A DNA stretch of 41,108 nt. Origin: Anaerolineae bacterium. Its GTDB lineage: Bacteria; Chloroflexota; Anaerolineae; Aggregatilineales; Phototrophicaceae. The notes under the pieces were generated by a model, which was given only the letters and a program-made list of their open reading frames with translations, was not told the origin of the DNA and searched no databases. Both the position numbers and the translations under genes were made by a program. The first letter of the stretch is position 1. Every line of letters begins with the position of its first letter. Where the stretch lies: the NCBI GenBank assembly GCA_026645945.1, contig JAPKMO010000031.1, forward strand, positions 1-41,108, in the 5' to 3' direction. Positions 1 through 8,868 of the stretch are shown piece by piece.

Positions 1-330
1 TTCGTGGATGCCGACCGATGCCCCGGTTTGTTCGACCATAAAAGCCAGGCCGCCGAAGTGGTCAATGTGGCCGTGCGAGATAAAAATGCGTTTGAGATCG
101 CCCACACGCAGTTTTTCGCCAAAGTCGGTGGACAGGGCTTCAATGCCTTTGAGCAGGTGTTCGCTGCTGCTGCCGAAGCCGGACCCGGCATCCACCAATG
201 TCGGTTCGCCGGCATCTAAAATCACATAGCAGTAGGCGATAAAGCCCGAGAACGCCTCTACTGGCAGGCGGTAGATACGCGCGCCGCTGCTGGACTCGAA
301 TCGTTCGATGGCAGGAAGCGAAACCATCAT
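1..330 (-). CDS. MBL-fold metallo-hydrolase, 5' part only (runs off the window)
   Basis: Only the N-terminal 110 codons are in the window; the reading frame is still open at base 1. The translation begins MMVSLPAIERFESSSGAR and contains the metallo-beta-lactamase signature HGHIDHFGG near residues 90-98, preceded by a DAGSG loop. These are the first metal-ligand block of the superfamily. Members hydrolyse thioesters, lactones or phosphodiesters at a di-metal site, and the substrate cannot be told from this fragment. The start was placed at the first of two adjacent ATGs because a purine-rich AAAGGG lies just upstream. It is divergent from the beta-helix protein gene across about 170 bases. Confidence 0.85.
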   Translation of the reverse strand, partial: MMVSLPAIERFESSSGARIYRLPVEAFSGFIAYCYVILDAGEPTLVDAGSGFGSSSEHLLKGIEALSTDFGEKLRVGDLKRIFISHGHIDHFGGLAFMVEQTGASVGIHE

Positions 331-500
331 GTACCCTTTCGCTGGTCGGGAATATCGCCTATTGTAGCGTCGAACCGCCCGCTTCCCTATGGCGGATTCC
401 GGCGCGGCGTATCAACCTGATTAACCGAATCCGGCAGGTTTATTGCTTTTTGCGGCGCTTTCCGGTATTTAACAGGCATCCTGTGTTGGAGGCGTAAGGT

Positions 501-2234
501 ATGCGGCGGCGTTGGGTTGTGGTGGTTTTGGGGATATGGGTTTTATGCGGCGGCGTGCCGGTGAGGGCTGCCGGCGTGGTTGGGAATGGCACGCCGGGAA
601 GCTGCACCGAGGCCGCGCTGGATGCGGCGCTGGCAAACGGCGGGCTGGTAACATTTAACTGCGGCGGCGCGCCGCTGACGATCACCGTCACCCAGGCCAA
701 GCTGATTACGCAGGAAACCACCATAGACGGCGGCGGCCTCATCACCCTCAGCGGGGGCGGCATGGTTCACGTGCTGGAAAACGACAGCCCGCTGCTGGCG
801 CTTAAAAACCTGACCATTGCCAACGGCTACACCACCGGGAACGGCGGCGGCGTTTACAGCCGGTGGAAAGCCAACCTGACCATCGAAAACTGCACCTTCG
901 CCAACAATATCAGCGTCAGCGCGGCTTACAACAACGACAGCGGCGGCGGCGCGGTTTACCTGCACAGCGGCCTGCTGACGATCAGCGGTTCGCGTTTTAT
1001 CAACAACCGCGCCGAAAACAGCAGCGGCGGCGCGGTGCATATCCTGTTCGGCAATGCCGACATCACGGACACAATCTTCGAGGACAACCATGCCGGCGGT
1101 TACGGCGGTGCGTTTTATAACGACGGCCTGCTGGGCAGCGGGGGGTACATCCGGTTTACCAGGGTCATTTTCAGCGGCAGCAGCGGCCTGGGGCAGGGCG
1201 GCGCGGCTTTTACCTGGATGTACCCCTACCAGCCGGGCAGCCGCATCAGCATCCAGGAAAGCCGCTTCACCGGCAATACCGTCGCGCCGGACGCAGCCGG
1301 CGATGCTTTTGGCGGTGGGCTGCGGCATGGCAACGGCGCGCTGGACATCCTGGCGACCACCTTCGACGGCAATACGGCGGCCAGCCAGGGCGGCGCGATC
1401 TGGACGGGCGACGGCGCGCGCGTCACGCTAACTAACAGCACGCTGTCCGGCAATGCTGCCGACGATAGCGCGGGCAGCGGCCTGGGCGGCGCGCTGATGG
1501 TCGCGGGCGGCTCGCTGGCGCTGACCAACGTGACTCTGGTGGACAACCGCGCCGGTTTTATGGGCGGCGCGATCTGGGGCGCGTCCGGCATCACCGTGAT
1601 GAACACGCTGTTTGCGGGCAGCGCAGCGGGCAACCCCTGGGGGCAGAATATCCACTGCGGCAGCACGTATGCCGGCGGCGGCAGTTTCCAGTCGCCCAAC
1701 AGCCCGGCTGACCGCGCCTGCGTGCGCGGAATCGCCCTTGACGACCCGCTGCTGGGACCGCTGGCAGACAACGGCGGGCCAACCCCTACCCATGCCCTGC
1801 TGCCCGGCAGCCCGGCGGTGGATGCCGGCAAAACGTCCGCCTGCCCGCCGCTCGACCAGCGCGGACGCGCGCGCCCCTTCGACGGCGACTCCGACGGCAG
1901 AGGCGTTTGCGACAGCGGCGCGGTCGAGTACACGGGTTTCGATCACCCTTCGGCGGATGACGCCGCCCCGTACCGCGCCGCGCAGTTCGCCGACCACGCG
2001 CGGCTGACCTGGAATCCGGTCACGTGGGCGGCCAGTTATGAAATTCAGGTGGACGACCAGGCCGATTTTTCGTCCCCGGTGTATCATCAGGCTGGCTTGA
2101 GTGCCGGCGTGCTGGAGGTGCAGACGCCTCCGCTGCCGGGCGGTCTGTATTACTGGCGCGTGCGGGCGGCGGCGGCTGATGGGCGCCCCGGCGCGTGGAG
2201 CGCCGCCGATACGTTCGCGGTCATGCTGCCGTGA
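501..2234 (+). CDS. Exported right-handed beta-helix (PMP-like, choice-of-anchor Q) protein
   Basis: The protein has 577 residues. It opens with a signal peptide (RRR, then a hydrophobic stretch, then VRA/AGV). About residues 80-390 hold repeated GG(A/G)(I/V)-type turns alternating with short TxFxxN/NTxxxGN strands, for example GGAVYLHSG, GGAFYNDG and GGAIWTGDG. This is the pattern of chlamydial polymorphic-outer-membrane-protein repeats and parallel beta-helices. A segment with LLGPLADNGGPTPTHALL and SPAVDAG is the choice-of-anchor Q signature. The last ~80 residues (YEIQVDDQADF, YYWRVRA) look like a fibronectin-III-type sandwich. It probably acts outside the cell in adhesion or polymer binding; the ligand is unknown. 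GGAGG lies 8 bases before the ATG. A terminator follows, so it appears monocistronic. Confidence 0.85.
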   Translation: MRRRWVVVVLGIWVLCGGVPVRAAGVVGNGTPGSCTEAALDAALANGGLVTFNCGGAPLTITVTQAKLITQETTIDGGGLITLSGGGMVHVLENDSPLLALKNLTIANGYTTGNGGGVYSRWKANLTIENCTFANNISVSAAYNNDSGGGAVYLHSGLLTISGSRFINNRAENSSGGAVHILFGNADITDTIFEDNHAGGYGGAFYNDGLLGSGGYIRFTRVIFSGSSGLGQGGAAFTWMYPYQPGSRISIQESRFTGNTVAPDAAGDAFGGGLRHGNGALDILATTFDGNTAASQGGAIWTGDGARVTLTNSTLSGNAADDSAGSGLGGALMVAGGSLALTNVTLVDNRAGFMGGAIWGASGITVMNTLFAGSAAGNPWGQNIHCGSTYAGGGSFQSPNSPADRACVRGIALDDPLLGPLADNGGPTPTHALLPGSPAVDAGKTSACPPLDQRGRARPFDGDSDGRGVCDSGAVEYTGFDHPSADDAAPYRAAQFADHARLTWNPVTWAASYEIQVDDQADFSSPVYHQAGLSAGVLEVQTPPLPGGLYYWRVRAAAADGRPGAWSAADTFAVMLP

Positions 2235-2296
2235 GCAAGGGCGCAATATACCGCGCCCCGGCACAACCCAAAACCACGCAAACGCCTTTCCCCTAT

Positions 2297-2319
2297 CCCC
2301 CAATAAGTGGGGGCTTTTT
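2297..2319 (+). terminator. Rho-independent terminator after the beta-helix gene
   Basis: CCCCCA and TGGGGG pair around a 5-base loop (2297-2313), followed by CTTTTT. It sits 63 bases after the stop codon and immediately before the TetR promoter. Confidence 0.8.
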
Positions 2320-2322
2320 CTA

Positions 2323-2351
2323 TTGACAGCCATCTGGTTTGGTCGTACCAT
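2323..2351 (+). promoter_or_regulatory. Sigma70-type promoter of the tetR gene
   Basis: A perfect -35 TTGACA (2323-2328) and -10 TACCAT (2346-2351) are separated by 17 bases. The predicted transcription start is near 2358, giving a leader of about 38 bases to the GTG start. Confidence 0.7.
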
Positions 2352-2375
2352 ATGACCAGAATTGCATATCCGGTC
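2340..2375. promoter_or_regulatory. Putative TetR operator overlapping the -10 box
   Basis: TGGTC (2340-2344) and GACCA (2354-2358) form an inverted repeat around a 9-base centre that contains the -10 hexamer. A third half-site, GGTCA (2372-2376), inverts against the GACC of the second. Symmetry placed over the -10 suggests autorepression by the adjacent TetR protein. This is inference from position. Confidence 0.5.
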
Positions 2376-2396
2376 AAATAGTCAAAAAGGCGGCTT

Positions 2397-3104
2397 GTGG
2401 ACGGTTCGGGCAGAAATGTTGAAGCATCATCAACGGTTAACGTCGAGCGCGAGCAGCGCATCCTGGACGCGGCCACAAAACTGATCGTGCATTACGGGTA
2501 CGACAAAACCACCGTCAGCGACATCGCGCGCGAAGCAGGCGTTTCGAAAGGGGCGGTTTACCTGCACTGGCCGAGCAAGGATGACCTGTTCACCGCCCTG
2601 CTGCTGCGCGAGATACAGCTCTTCGCGGTCGAGTGGATGGAGATGATCGAACAGGACCCGGACGGCGGCACGCTGCAAGGCATGTATCTGCACTCGCTGA
2701 CCGTGATGCTTAAGCGCCCGATGCTGAAGGCTTTGATGACGCAGGACCGGCGCATTCTGGGGGATTTTATGCGTCGCCAGGGGCGGGGTGTGCTGCAACG
2801 GCGTAATATTATGAGCGCCGAGTTCATCCGGCTGATGCAGGAAGCCGGCGTGGTGCGCGCCGACCTGGATGCCGATCTAGCGGCTTATTTGCTGGCATGT
2901 TTGCGGCTGGGCATGATCTACATCGAAGAAATGCTGGACGACGACCAGATACCATCGCTCGAACGCGCCGTTCCGGCGCTGGCTGATTTCATCGAACGGT
3001 CGCTTGCGCCGGAAGGCGGCGGCAACAGCGAGGCCGGGAAACGCATCATCCGTGCCATGCTCACGGCGCTTCAGGAGCGGTGGGCGCAGGGGCAGATAGT
3101 CTGA
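2397..3104 (+). CDS. TetR/AcrR-family transcriptional regulator
   Basis: The protein has 235 residues, in the usual 190-240 range. The N-terminal DNA-binding domain (about residues 18-65) shows the family pattern [19 protein letters not shown], then [20 protein letters not shown] as helix-turn-helix. The C-terminal two thirds is an all-helical ligand-binding domain without recognisable specificity. The GTG start is chosen because AAAAAGGCGG precedes it; no in-frame ATG occurs before the HTH. It lies 186 bases upstream of an ABC exporter operon on the same strand, so it likely controls that exporter and itself through the operator over its own -10 box. The inducer is unknown. Confidence 0.92.
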   Translation: MDGSGRNVEASSTVNVEREQRILDAATKLIVHYGYDKTTVSDIAREAGVSKGAVYLHWPSKDDLFTALLLREIQLFAVEWMEMIEQDPDGGTLQGMYLHSLTVMLKRPMLKALMTQDRRILGDFMRRQGRGVLQRRNIMSAEFIRLMQEAGVVRADLDADLAAYLLACLRLGMIYIEEMLDDDQIPSLERAVPALADFIERSLAPEGGGNSEAGKRIIRAMLTALQERWAQGQIV

Positions 3105-3107
3105 TGT

Positions 3108-3151
3108 TCAGTCCGGCATAGAAGCGGCTTTTTAAGCCGCCGAGAGACTGA
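3108..3151. repeat. Nested palindrome between tetR and the ABC exporter
   Basis: GCGGCTT (3124-3130) and AAGCCGC (3134-3140) pair around TTT. An outer stem TCAGTC (3108-3113) pairs with GACTGA (3146-3151). No U-tract follows on either side, so it is a structured spacer or weak terminator rather than a classic intrinsic terminator. Confidence 0.6.
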
Positions 3152-3290
3152 CCGAGAGAACGTACTACTCCCTCAAAATTGGGGGATAAGGCTGGATTAT
3201 AACGGCCTAAAATAAGAATATGGCTTTTCTAATTCTTCGCGGGGTCATTCTAAATGGCCTTTATTTTTGGGCAGGTGGGAGGAGAGAAAC

Positions 3291-4244
3291 ATGGCAAACC
3301 ACAATACGCCCGTTATCCAGACGGAAAACCTAAGCAAGGTCTATAAGGCCGGCAAACGGGACATCCTGGCGCTTAGCAATCTGACCTTAAGCGTCCGACG
3401 GGGCGAAATCTTCGGTTATCTGGGGCCGAACGGCGCGGGCAAAACCACGACCATCCGGCTGATGCTCGACCTGATTCGCCCGACCAGCGGCAGCGCGACA
3501 ATCCTGGGGCTGGACGCCCGGCGCGACAGCGTGGAACTGCACCGGCGTATCGGTTTCCTGCCAGGCGAGTTGAGCCTGTGGAAGAGCCTGACCGGGCAGC
3601 AGGTAATTGAATACGTGGCGCGGTTGCGCGGCGGCGTGGACTGGAAATACGTCCAGGAGTTGACCGAACGGCTGCAATTCGACCCCACCTTGCGTGTCCG
3701 CAGTTATTCGTCGGGCAACCGGCGCAAGCTGGGCCTGCTGCTGGCGCTGATGAACAAGGCCGAACTGCTCGTCCTGGACGAACCGACCAACGGCCTCGAC
3801 CCGCTGATGCAGCAAATCTTCAATGACCTGATGCGTGAAGTGCGCGCCGAAGGACGCACCGTTTTTCTGTCGTCGCACATCCTTAGCGAAGTGCAGTCCA
3901 TCTGTGACCGCGTGGGCATCCTGCGCGGTGGCAGGCTGCAAGCGGTGGAGACGGTCACTGCGCTGCGCCATGCCGATTTCCGGTGGGTAATGCTGCGCCT
4001 GCGCGAGGCGGCGAACCCGCATCTTCTGGCGGAGCTGCCGGGTGTAACCGATCTGACGGTGGACGGCAGCACGCTCAAACTGCGCCTGCGTGGGGACTTT
4101 AACCCCCTGCTGCAAGCCCTGGACGGCCACTATATCGTGGACATCAAAACCGAAGAAGCCTCGCTGGAAGAAATCTTCCTGTCTTACTATGGCAACGGCT
4201 CGAATGCCCAGAAAGAGGGCGAGCCGGTAAAGGAGATGGCATAA
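3291..4244 (+). CDS. ABC exporter ATP-binding protein (DrrA/BcrA type)
   Basis: The protein has 317 residues. Walker A is GPNGAGKTT (45-53), the ABC signature is the degenerate YSSGNRRKLGL, Walker B is LLVLDEPTNGLD and the switch is SSHIL. A ~90-residue C-terminal extension is typical of ATPases that pair with ABC-2 permeases. The start is ATG 3291 (MANHN), not the in-frame TTG at 3267, because GGGAGGAGAG lies 3-13 bases before it. The stop is one base before the first permease ATG, and AAAGGAG within the end of this gene serves that permease. It most likely powers efflux of a hydrophobic compound or antibiotic. One ATPase gene followed by two permease genes suggests a homodimeric ATPase with a heterodimeric membrane part. 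Confidence 0.93.
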   Translation: MANHNTPVIQTENLSKVYKAGKRDILALSNLTLSVRRGEIFGYLGPNGAGKTTTIRLMLDLIRPTSGSATILGLDARRDSVELHRRIGFLPGELSLWKSLTGQQVIEYVARLRGGVDWKYVQELTERLQFDPTLRVRSYSSGNRRKLGLLLALMNKAELLVLDEPTNGLDPLMQQIFNDLMREVRAEGRTVFLSSHILSEVQSICDRVGILRGGRLQAVETVTALRHADFRWVMLRLREAANPHLLAELPGVTDLTVDGSTLKLRLRGDFNPLLQALDGHYIVDIKTEEASLEEIFLSYYGNGSNAQKEGEPVKEMA

Positions 4245-4245
4245 A

Positions 4246-5052
4246 ATGGCCGGGGTCACGTTTGTTCATACAGTGCGCCGCAGCTGGCGGCAGGTACTTT
4301 ACTGGGGGATCGGCATCGGCCTGCTGGGGATGTACGTCGCCATCATCGTGCAGGACGCCGACATCCTCAAGCAGTACGCTGAACTGGCGAAAAACTTGCC
4401 ACCGGCGCTGCTTCAGATGTTTGGCATGAACGATGTAGCGACGCTGGCAACGCCGGAGGGGTTCATCAGTTTTGGCTTCTACGGTTATGCCCTGCTGGTT
4501 CTGGCAGTTTACGCGGTCATGGCCGGGATGAGTGTCACAGCCAATGAAGAAGATGATGGCATCCTGGACGTGGTGCTGGCGCTGCCCATCCCGCGCTGGC
4601 GGGTGGTCATTGAGCGGTTTTTCGCCTACGCGCTGATCGCCATCCTGATCGTGGTGGTGGCATTTGGCGGCCTGTGGGTGGGCATCCTGTCGTCGCCGCT
4701 GGAGATCAATACCACCCGTATGATGGAAGGTTCGATCAACATGATCCCCAGCTTCGTGCTGATGATCGCCTTCACCATGTTCGTTGGAGCGGTGGCGCGG
4801 CGTAAGGGGACGGCGCTGGCTGCTGCGGCCATCTTCATCGTCGGCAGCTATTTCATCAACTTCCTGGGGGCATCGGCCAGCGGGTCGCTGGCGGACACCC
4901 TGCAAGCGGTGTCGTTCTTCAGCTACTACAACAGCGAAGATGTGCTGCTGAACGGCCTGAATATCGGGAATATGGTTCTGCTGCTGGGTGTAACAGCGGC
5001 ACTGGTCGTCGGAACTGTGTGGTCGTTCAACCGCCGCGATGTGGGCGTGTAA
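4246..5052 (+). CDS. ABC-2 type exporter permease, copy 1
   Basis: The protein has 268 residues with about six hydrophobic segments, beginning with RRSWRQVLYWGIGIGLLGMY. A conserved cytoplasmic loop reads NEEDDGILDVVLALPIPRWR, and the C-terminus is VWSFNRRDVGV. It is a clear paralogue of the next permease (same loop, same last eight residues), so the two arose by tandem duplication and probably form a heterodimer driven by the upstream ATPase. The start is one base after the ATPase stop (TAAAATG), indicating translational coupling. The substrate is unknown; the TetR partner suggests a toxic small molecule. Confidence 0.88.
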   Translation: MAGVTFVHTVRRSWRQVLYWGIGIGLLGMYVAIIVQDADILKQYAELAKNLPPALLQMFGMNDVATLATPEGFISFGFYGYALLVLAVYAVMAGMSVTANEEDDGILDVVLALPIPRWRVVIERFFAYALIAILIVVVAFGGLWVGILSSPLEINTTRMMEGSINMIPSFVLMIAFTMFVGAVARRKGTALAAAAIFIVGSYFINFLGASASGSLADTLQAVSFFSYYNSEDVLLNGLNIGNMVLLLGVTAALVVGTVWSFNRRDVGV

Positions 5053-5130
5053 AACCGGCCCGCCAAACCTATATGGATAAACGGAAAAGAATGAGCCGCC
5101 GGGCAGACAGTGTAGCTTTAGCCCACTGGC

Positions 5131-5148
5131 AGCGGGCTGAAGCCCGCT
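5131..5148. repeat. Perfect 8-bp palindrome
   Basis: AGCGGGCT, GA, AGCCCGCT. It lies in the 251-base spacer between the two ABC-2 permease genes, with no T-run after it. Confidence 0.7.
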
Positions 5149-5197
5149 GTCCGCTGAGGATCAGGCACAGTCTAAGAACCTATCCATAAGATGAGAG

Positions 5198-5224
5198 GGG
5201 GTGGGTTTTTAATCCGCCCCTTTT
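5198..5224 (+). terminator. Stem-loop with T-tract between the two permeases
   Basis: GGGGTGG (5198-5204) pairs with CCGCCCC (5214-5220, one G-T wobble) around a T/A-rich loop, then TTTT. It could terminate or attenuate transcription before the second permease. Its sequence resembles the palindrome at 14941-14963, so it may be a dispersed element rather than a dedicated terminator. Confidence 0.5.
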
Positions 5225-5303
5225 GATATGGATACATGCTTCATGCCAGGCGTGGGGGTAAAACCCTGACGGCAGCGAGTCAATCAGTGAGGTGTAAAAA
5301 ACC

Positions 5304-6113
5304 ATGCAAGGGGTCGTTTTCGTCGAAACGCTGCGCCACACGTGGCGGCAGACTTTATTCTGGGGCATAGCTTTGGGGGCGCTGGCGGCGCTGGTGGTGT
5401 TGATGGTGCCGCTGTTCGATGCGATAGACTTCGCAACCATACTGGAAAGACTGCCGCCCATCATGCTGCAAGCCATCGGCTTCGGTGACGACATGGAGTT
5501 CGCCGTGTCGCCGGAAGGGTTGATTGCCCTGGGTTTCTTCGGCAAGATGGCGCTGATTTTTATGGTCTATCCGGTCGTGATGGGGCTGCGCGTTACGTCC
5601 AATGAGGAGGACGACGGCACGCTGGATGTGCTGCTTAGCCAGCCCGTCCCGCGCTGGCGGGTGGTGCTGGAAAAGTTCGCGGCCTACCTGCTGACCATCT
5701 TTGTGCTGTCGCTGGTGATTTTTGCCGGGCTGTGGCTGGGCGCCAGCGTGGTGAATGTTCCGCTCGACCTGGGGCGCATGGCGCAGGCATCTTTTAATCT
5801 GCTGCCGACGCTGACGTTTGTCCTGACCATCACTGTTTTTATGGGCGCGCTGTTCAGCCGCCGGCAGTGGGTGCTGGCGCTGGTGACAGGTTTCGTGGTC
5901 GCCAGTTTTATGCTGGACAACATCGGCGGGCTGGCAGCAAAGGGGTCGCCGGGGGAAACCCTGCGGCTGCTGTCCTTCTTCAACTACTACAATCCCAGCG
6001 GTGTGATGCAGTATGGGCTGGTCTGGACGAACGCCGTCGGGATGCTGGCGATTTCGGCGGTGCTGCTGGTGGCTGCGGTGTGGGCCTTCAACCGCCGCGA
6101 TGTGGGCGTGTGA
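5304..6113 (+). CDS. ABC-2 type exporter permease, copy 2
   Basis: The protein has 269 residues and is a paralogue of the preceding permease. It starts TLRHTWRQTLFWGIALG, has the loop NEEDDGTLDVLLSQPVPRWR and ends VWAFNRRDVGV, identical to copy 1 in the last eight residues. About six membrane segments are predicted by eye. GAGGTG lies 8 bases before the ATG. The 251-base gap after copy 1, holding two palindromes, means it may be expressed at a different level from copy 1 despite belonging to the same functional unit. Confidence 0.88.
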   Translation: MQGVVFVETLRHTWRQTLFWGIALGALAALVVLMVPLFDAIDFATILERLPPIMLQAIGFGDDMEFAVSPEGLIALGFFGKMALIFMVYPVVMGLRVTSNEEDDGTLDVLLSQPVPRWRVVLEKFAAYLLTIFVLSLVIFAGLWLGASVVNVPLDLGRMAQASFNLLPTLTFVLTITVFMGALFSRRQWVLALVTGFVVASFMLDNIGGLAAKGSPGETLRLLSFFNYYNPSGVMQYGLVWTNAVGMLAISAVLLVAAVWAFNRRDVGV

Positions 6114-6171
6114 GGAACGCATGAGGGAATTTGCCGTTGGCGGGTGTTTGCGATTAAAGTAGGAAATATCA

Positions 6172-6198
6172 AGGGGGCGGGCCGGTGGTTCGCCCCCT
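6172..6198. repeat. 8-bp stem-loop upstream of the DUF3352 gene
   Basis: AGGGGGCG (6172-6179) pairs with CGCCCCCT (6191-6198). It lies 58 bases after permease copy 2, lacks a T-tract, and overlaps the in-frame GTG at 6185. This argues against that GTG as the start of the next gene. Confidence 0.55.
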
Positions 6199-6235
6199 CT
6201 CCGAATCGCTTATTTGTGGTGTGGAGCGCCCGGTC

Positions 6236-7930
6236 ATGTTTAAAGCGGGATTTTTGATTTTCTCGATGCTGGCGCTGGCCGTCCTTCCGGCAGCCGCACA
6301 GGATACGGCGCTTCAGGCCGCCGATCTCGTTCCAGCGGATTTTGCCGGGTTTATCCGGCTGCGCGTGGAGTCCAACGCCGCCCTGACCTTAAGCAACCTG
6401 AACGTATCGGCGGCGCTGGCGGCGGAGCTGCAACCAGCGCGTGTACGGCTGACCCAGGCGCTCACTTATGACGATCTCATTCCCCTGAACGCGCTGTTTG
6501 ATGTTGAAAACGCTTCGTTTGAAAGCGCCGTTCTGCCCTGGCTGGGCGGCGAGGTGGTGCTGGCTTACCGGCACTTCGACGCGGCGCTGAAAACCGAGCC
6601 GGACGATGTGCTGCTTATCCTGCCGGCGGCGAATTTGTTCCAGGCGGCGGCCAGCCTGCGCCCGATTCTGGAAGCGCAGGATTTCCCGGATCGAGATACC
6701 TATCACGGCGTGACGCTTTACAGAGGCGACCGGAGCGCAGTAGCTTTCACCTCGTCGGCGGTGCTGGCCGGCGCGGAAGAGGTGGTGCGGGCGGCGCTGG
6801 ACGTGGCGGCGGGCGAGGCCGAGCCGCTGACGGCTGGCCCGGCTTTCGGCGCGGCGCAGGCCGCCATCTCGCCGGAGGCATTTTTGTTCGCCTACACCAC
6901 CGACGATTATCTGCCGCCGGCGCTGACCGGCCTTATCAGCGGGCGGGCGGAAGCCGAACCGCTGTTCGCGGCACTGGGCGGGGTGCTGCGCGGCGAGCCG
7001 GGGTTGGAAACGCTGCTGTTGGACGGCGGCTTCGACGGCGCTGCCATCAGCCTGGAAATAGACCGGGATAACGCGCGTTATACCGCGACCGCCATTTTTC
7101 ATCCGAACGAAAGGCCGAAGTTAAGCCGGCAGTCCGCCTTTGACCCGGCGCTGCTGGAAATGATTCCCCGCGCGGCACTGCTGGTACAGCGCGGCGACAG
7201 CCTGCAAACGCTGGCTTACGATACGCTGGCGCTGCTGCCGCTCAGCAACTTCGGCGGGCAGATGATCGGCGGGCTGCCGCTGACGACCGCTGGAGAGAGC
7301 AGCTCCCTGGTGCTGCCACCCACCGCCGCCGATCTGCAAAACGCGATAGAGGGCTTTTTTGACGGTTTGCGGGCGGCGGGCGGCTTCGACCCGCGTTCGA
7401 ACCTGCTGGATTACCTGCCCGGTGGTTACGCGCTGGCGCTGCTGCCGCGCCCGAACGACCCGCTGCCGGTGCTGGGCGTGCCGTTCGATCTGCTGCTGGT
7501 GGCCCCTGTCAAGGGCGGCGAAGAAGCGGCGGATGGCGCGCGCCGTCTGCTGGAACTGGCCTTTGATTTGCAGCCGGTTGGTGAAGCCGGCGCGCCTTTC
7601 GTCCAACTGGGGCGCGGCCAGACCCCGATTTTTGAAGTCGGCGTGGTGGACGGCGTGCTGATCGTTGCCACCGGGGACGCGGCGCAGCGCGCGCTGGCCG
7701 CCCGGCGCGGCGATAACCGGCTGGTTGACCAGCCCGGCTGGCTGGCGCTCAACACGCCGGAAGCGCCCGGCCTGTACCTGGACTCGGCGGTCTTTTTTAA
7801 CACCTTCTTCCCGACACCCGGCGGGCGCGTGCCGGGGGAAAACGAGCGCGTGCGCCTGGGGATGTGGAGCGGCCAGCGCGACGACGATCTGTTCGAGCTG
7901 AGGTTGGTGGTCGCGCTGCCCACGCAGTAA
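6236..7930 (+). CDS. Exported DUF3352-family protein
   Basis: The protein has 564 residues from ATG 6236; the frame extends to a GTG at 6185, but the signal peptide begins at MFKAGFLIFSMLALAVLPAA and GGAG precedes this ATG by 9 bases. Predicted cleavage is PAAA/QDT. The mature protein opens with the DUF3352 pattern DLVPADFAGFIRLRV and continues with repeated alpha/beta units, including FESAVLPWLGGEVVLAYR, where a candidate protein-scale domain repeats around residue 330 (SRQSAFDPALLEMIPR). The family has no established function; members are exported and Ala/Leu-rich. It has no lipobox Cys and no C-terminal membrane anchor, so it is probably secreted or loosely held at the surface. The family name is from recognition, not a search. 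Confidence 0.75.
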   Translation: MFKAGFLIFSMLALAVLPAAAQDTALQAADLVPADFAGFIRLRVESNAALTLSNLNVSAALAAELQPARVRLTQALTYDDLIPLNALFDVENASFESAVLPWLGGEVVLAYRHFDAALKTEPDDVLLILPAANLFQAAASLRPILEAQDFPDRDTYHGVTLYRGDRSAVAFTSSAVLAGAEEVVRAALDVAAGEAEPLTAGPAFGAAQAAISPEAFLFAYTTDDYLPPALTGLISGRAEAEPLFAALGGVLRGEPGLETLLLDGGFDGAAISLEIDRDNARYTATAIFHPNERPKLSRQSAFDPALLEMIPRAALLVQRGDSLQTLAYDTLALLPLSNFGGQMIGGLPLTTAGESSSLVLPPTAADLQNAIEGFFDGLRAAGGFDPRSNLLDYLPGGYALALLPRPNDPLPVLGVPFDLLLVAPVKGGEEAADGARRLLELAFDLQPVGEAGAPFVQLGRGQTPIFEVGVVDGVLIVATGDAAQRALAARRGDNRLVDQPGWLALNTPEAPGLYLDSAVFFNTFFPTPGGRVPGENERVRLGMWSGQRDDDLFELRLVVALPTQ

Positions 7931-8016
7931 CAGCCCGTTTCCGCCCGGCGCGTTCCAGCGCGGTGTCCACGACTCTCGCACAGATGGCAGCCCATTACAG
8001 CCGGAGCGCCGCAACG

Positions 8017-8050
8017 TTGACGCGCTGGCTTCCGTATTGCTATATATAAT
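8017..8050 (+). promoter_or_regulatory. Promoter of the DUF4230 gene
   Basis: TTGACG (8017-8022) is followed after 18 bases by TATATATAAT (8041-8050). The start of transcription near 8053-8057 would leave the upstream in-frame ATG at 8053 out of, or at the very end of, the message. This supports the ATG at 8080. Confidence 0.55.
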
Positions 8051-8079
8051 GGATGCCGCCGAATACGGACAGGAAAAAC

Positions 8080-8868
8080 ATGAGCCAACAACCCCCGCCG
8101 GAACACAAGCCATATACCGAGCTGCCGCCTCCGCCGCCCGCCGCGCCGCCGGAACTGCCACCGCCCCCGCCGGAGATGTATACCGAGCGCCGGGGCCGCT
8201 CCGGCTGCGCCTGGGGGGTGGTGGGCGCGCTGGGCTGCCTGGCGCTGCTGGTCGTGCCGATTATCGGCCTGCTGCTGATGGGGACGGTCACGATTAACGG
8301 CATCATCGACGGCATCCAGAGTATGTTTAACCCGCCGGTTGTAATAACCGCCCAGACGGTGCTGGACAGCATCCAGGGTATGTCGCAGCTTACGACCGTG
8401 CGTTACAACTACTCCAGTCTCATCACCAGCGAGCGGGACATGCCTGACGTGCTGAAGCTGCTGTACGGCGAAAGGCAGGTGTTAGTCGCCGTCGGCCATG
8501 TCAACGCCGGCATAGACCTGAGCCAGATCACCGCCGGAGACATCACCCAGGATGGAAATACTCTGATCGTCCGACTGCCGCCGCCGCAGCTTCAGGATTG
8601 TTTCGTCAACGAGCAGGATTCGTATATCGCCGCGCTCAATACGGGGTTGTTTTCTCGCAGCGCGCCGGAACTGGTGATCGAAGGCCGACGTTTCGCTGTG
8701 CGCCAGTTCCGCGACCAGGCGCTGGCTGAAGGCATCCTGGAGGACGTGCAGGCGCACACCCAGGCGGTTGTGCAGCAGTTGGTCGAGACGCTTAACCCGG
8801 ATGTGTCGGTGCGACTGGTCATCACCCCACCGGACGCCGGCGCGCCGCTGCCGGAAAGCTGCCGGTAA
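8080..8868 (+). CDS. Membrane-anchored DUF4230 protein with Pro-rich N-terminus
   Basis: The protein has 262 residues from MSQQPPPEHK; AGGAAAA is 4-10 bases upstream. It has a cytoplasmic Pro-rich tract (about residues 4-45, several runs of PPPP), one transmembrane segment (about 57-80, GVVGALGCLALLVVPIIGLL), and then an extracytoplasmic domain. That domain matches the DUF4230 pattern: a strand VITAQTVLDSIQGMSQLTTV, then GHVNAGIDLSQI and VRLPPPQL with a conserved Cys nearby. Members are single-pass surface proteins of unknown role. The Pro-rich tail may bind a cytoplasmic partner (inference). It is monocistronic by spacing. Confidence 0.75.
   Translation: MSQQPPPEHKPYTELPPPPPAAPPELPPPPPEMYTERRGRSGCAWGVVGALGCLALLVVPIIGLLLMGTVTINGIIDGIQSMFNPPVVITAQTVLDSIQGMSQLTTVRYNYSSLITSERDMPDVLKLLYGERQVLVAVGHVNAGIDLSQITAGDITQDGNTLIVRLPPPQLQDCFVNEQDSYIAALNTGLFSRSAPELVIEGRRFAVRQFRDQALAEGILEDVQAHTQAVVQQLVETLNPDVSVRLVITPPDAGAPLPESCR

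Noticed and set aside
543-1328. Long minus-strand open frame opposite the beta-helix gene
   Set aside because: A low-complexity Ala/Val-rich shadow of a GC-rich gene with a clear signal peptide and repeats on the plus strand.
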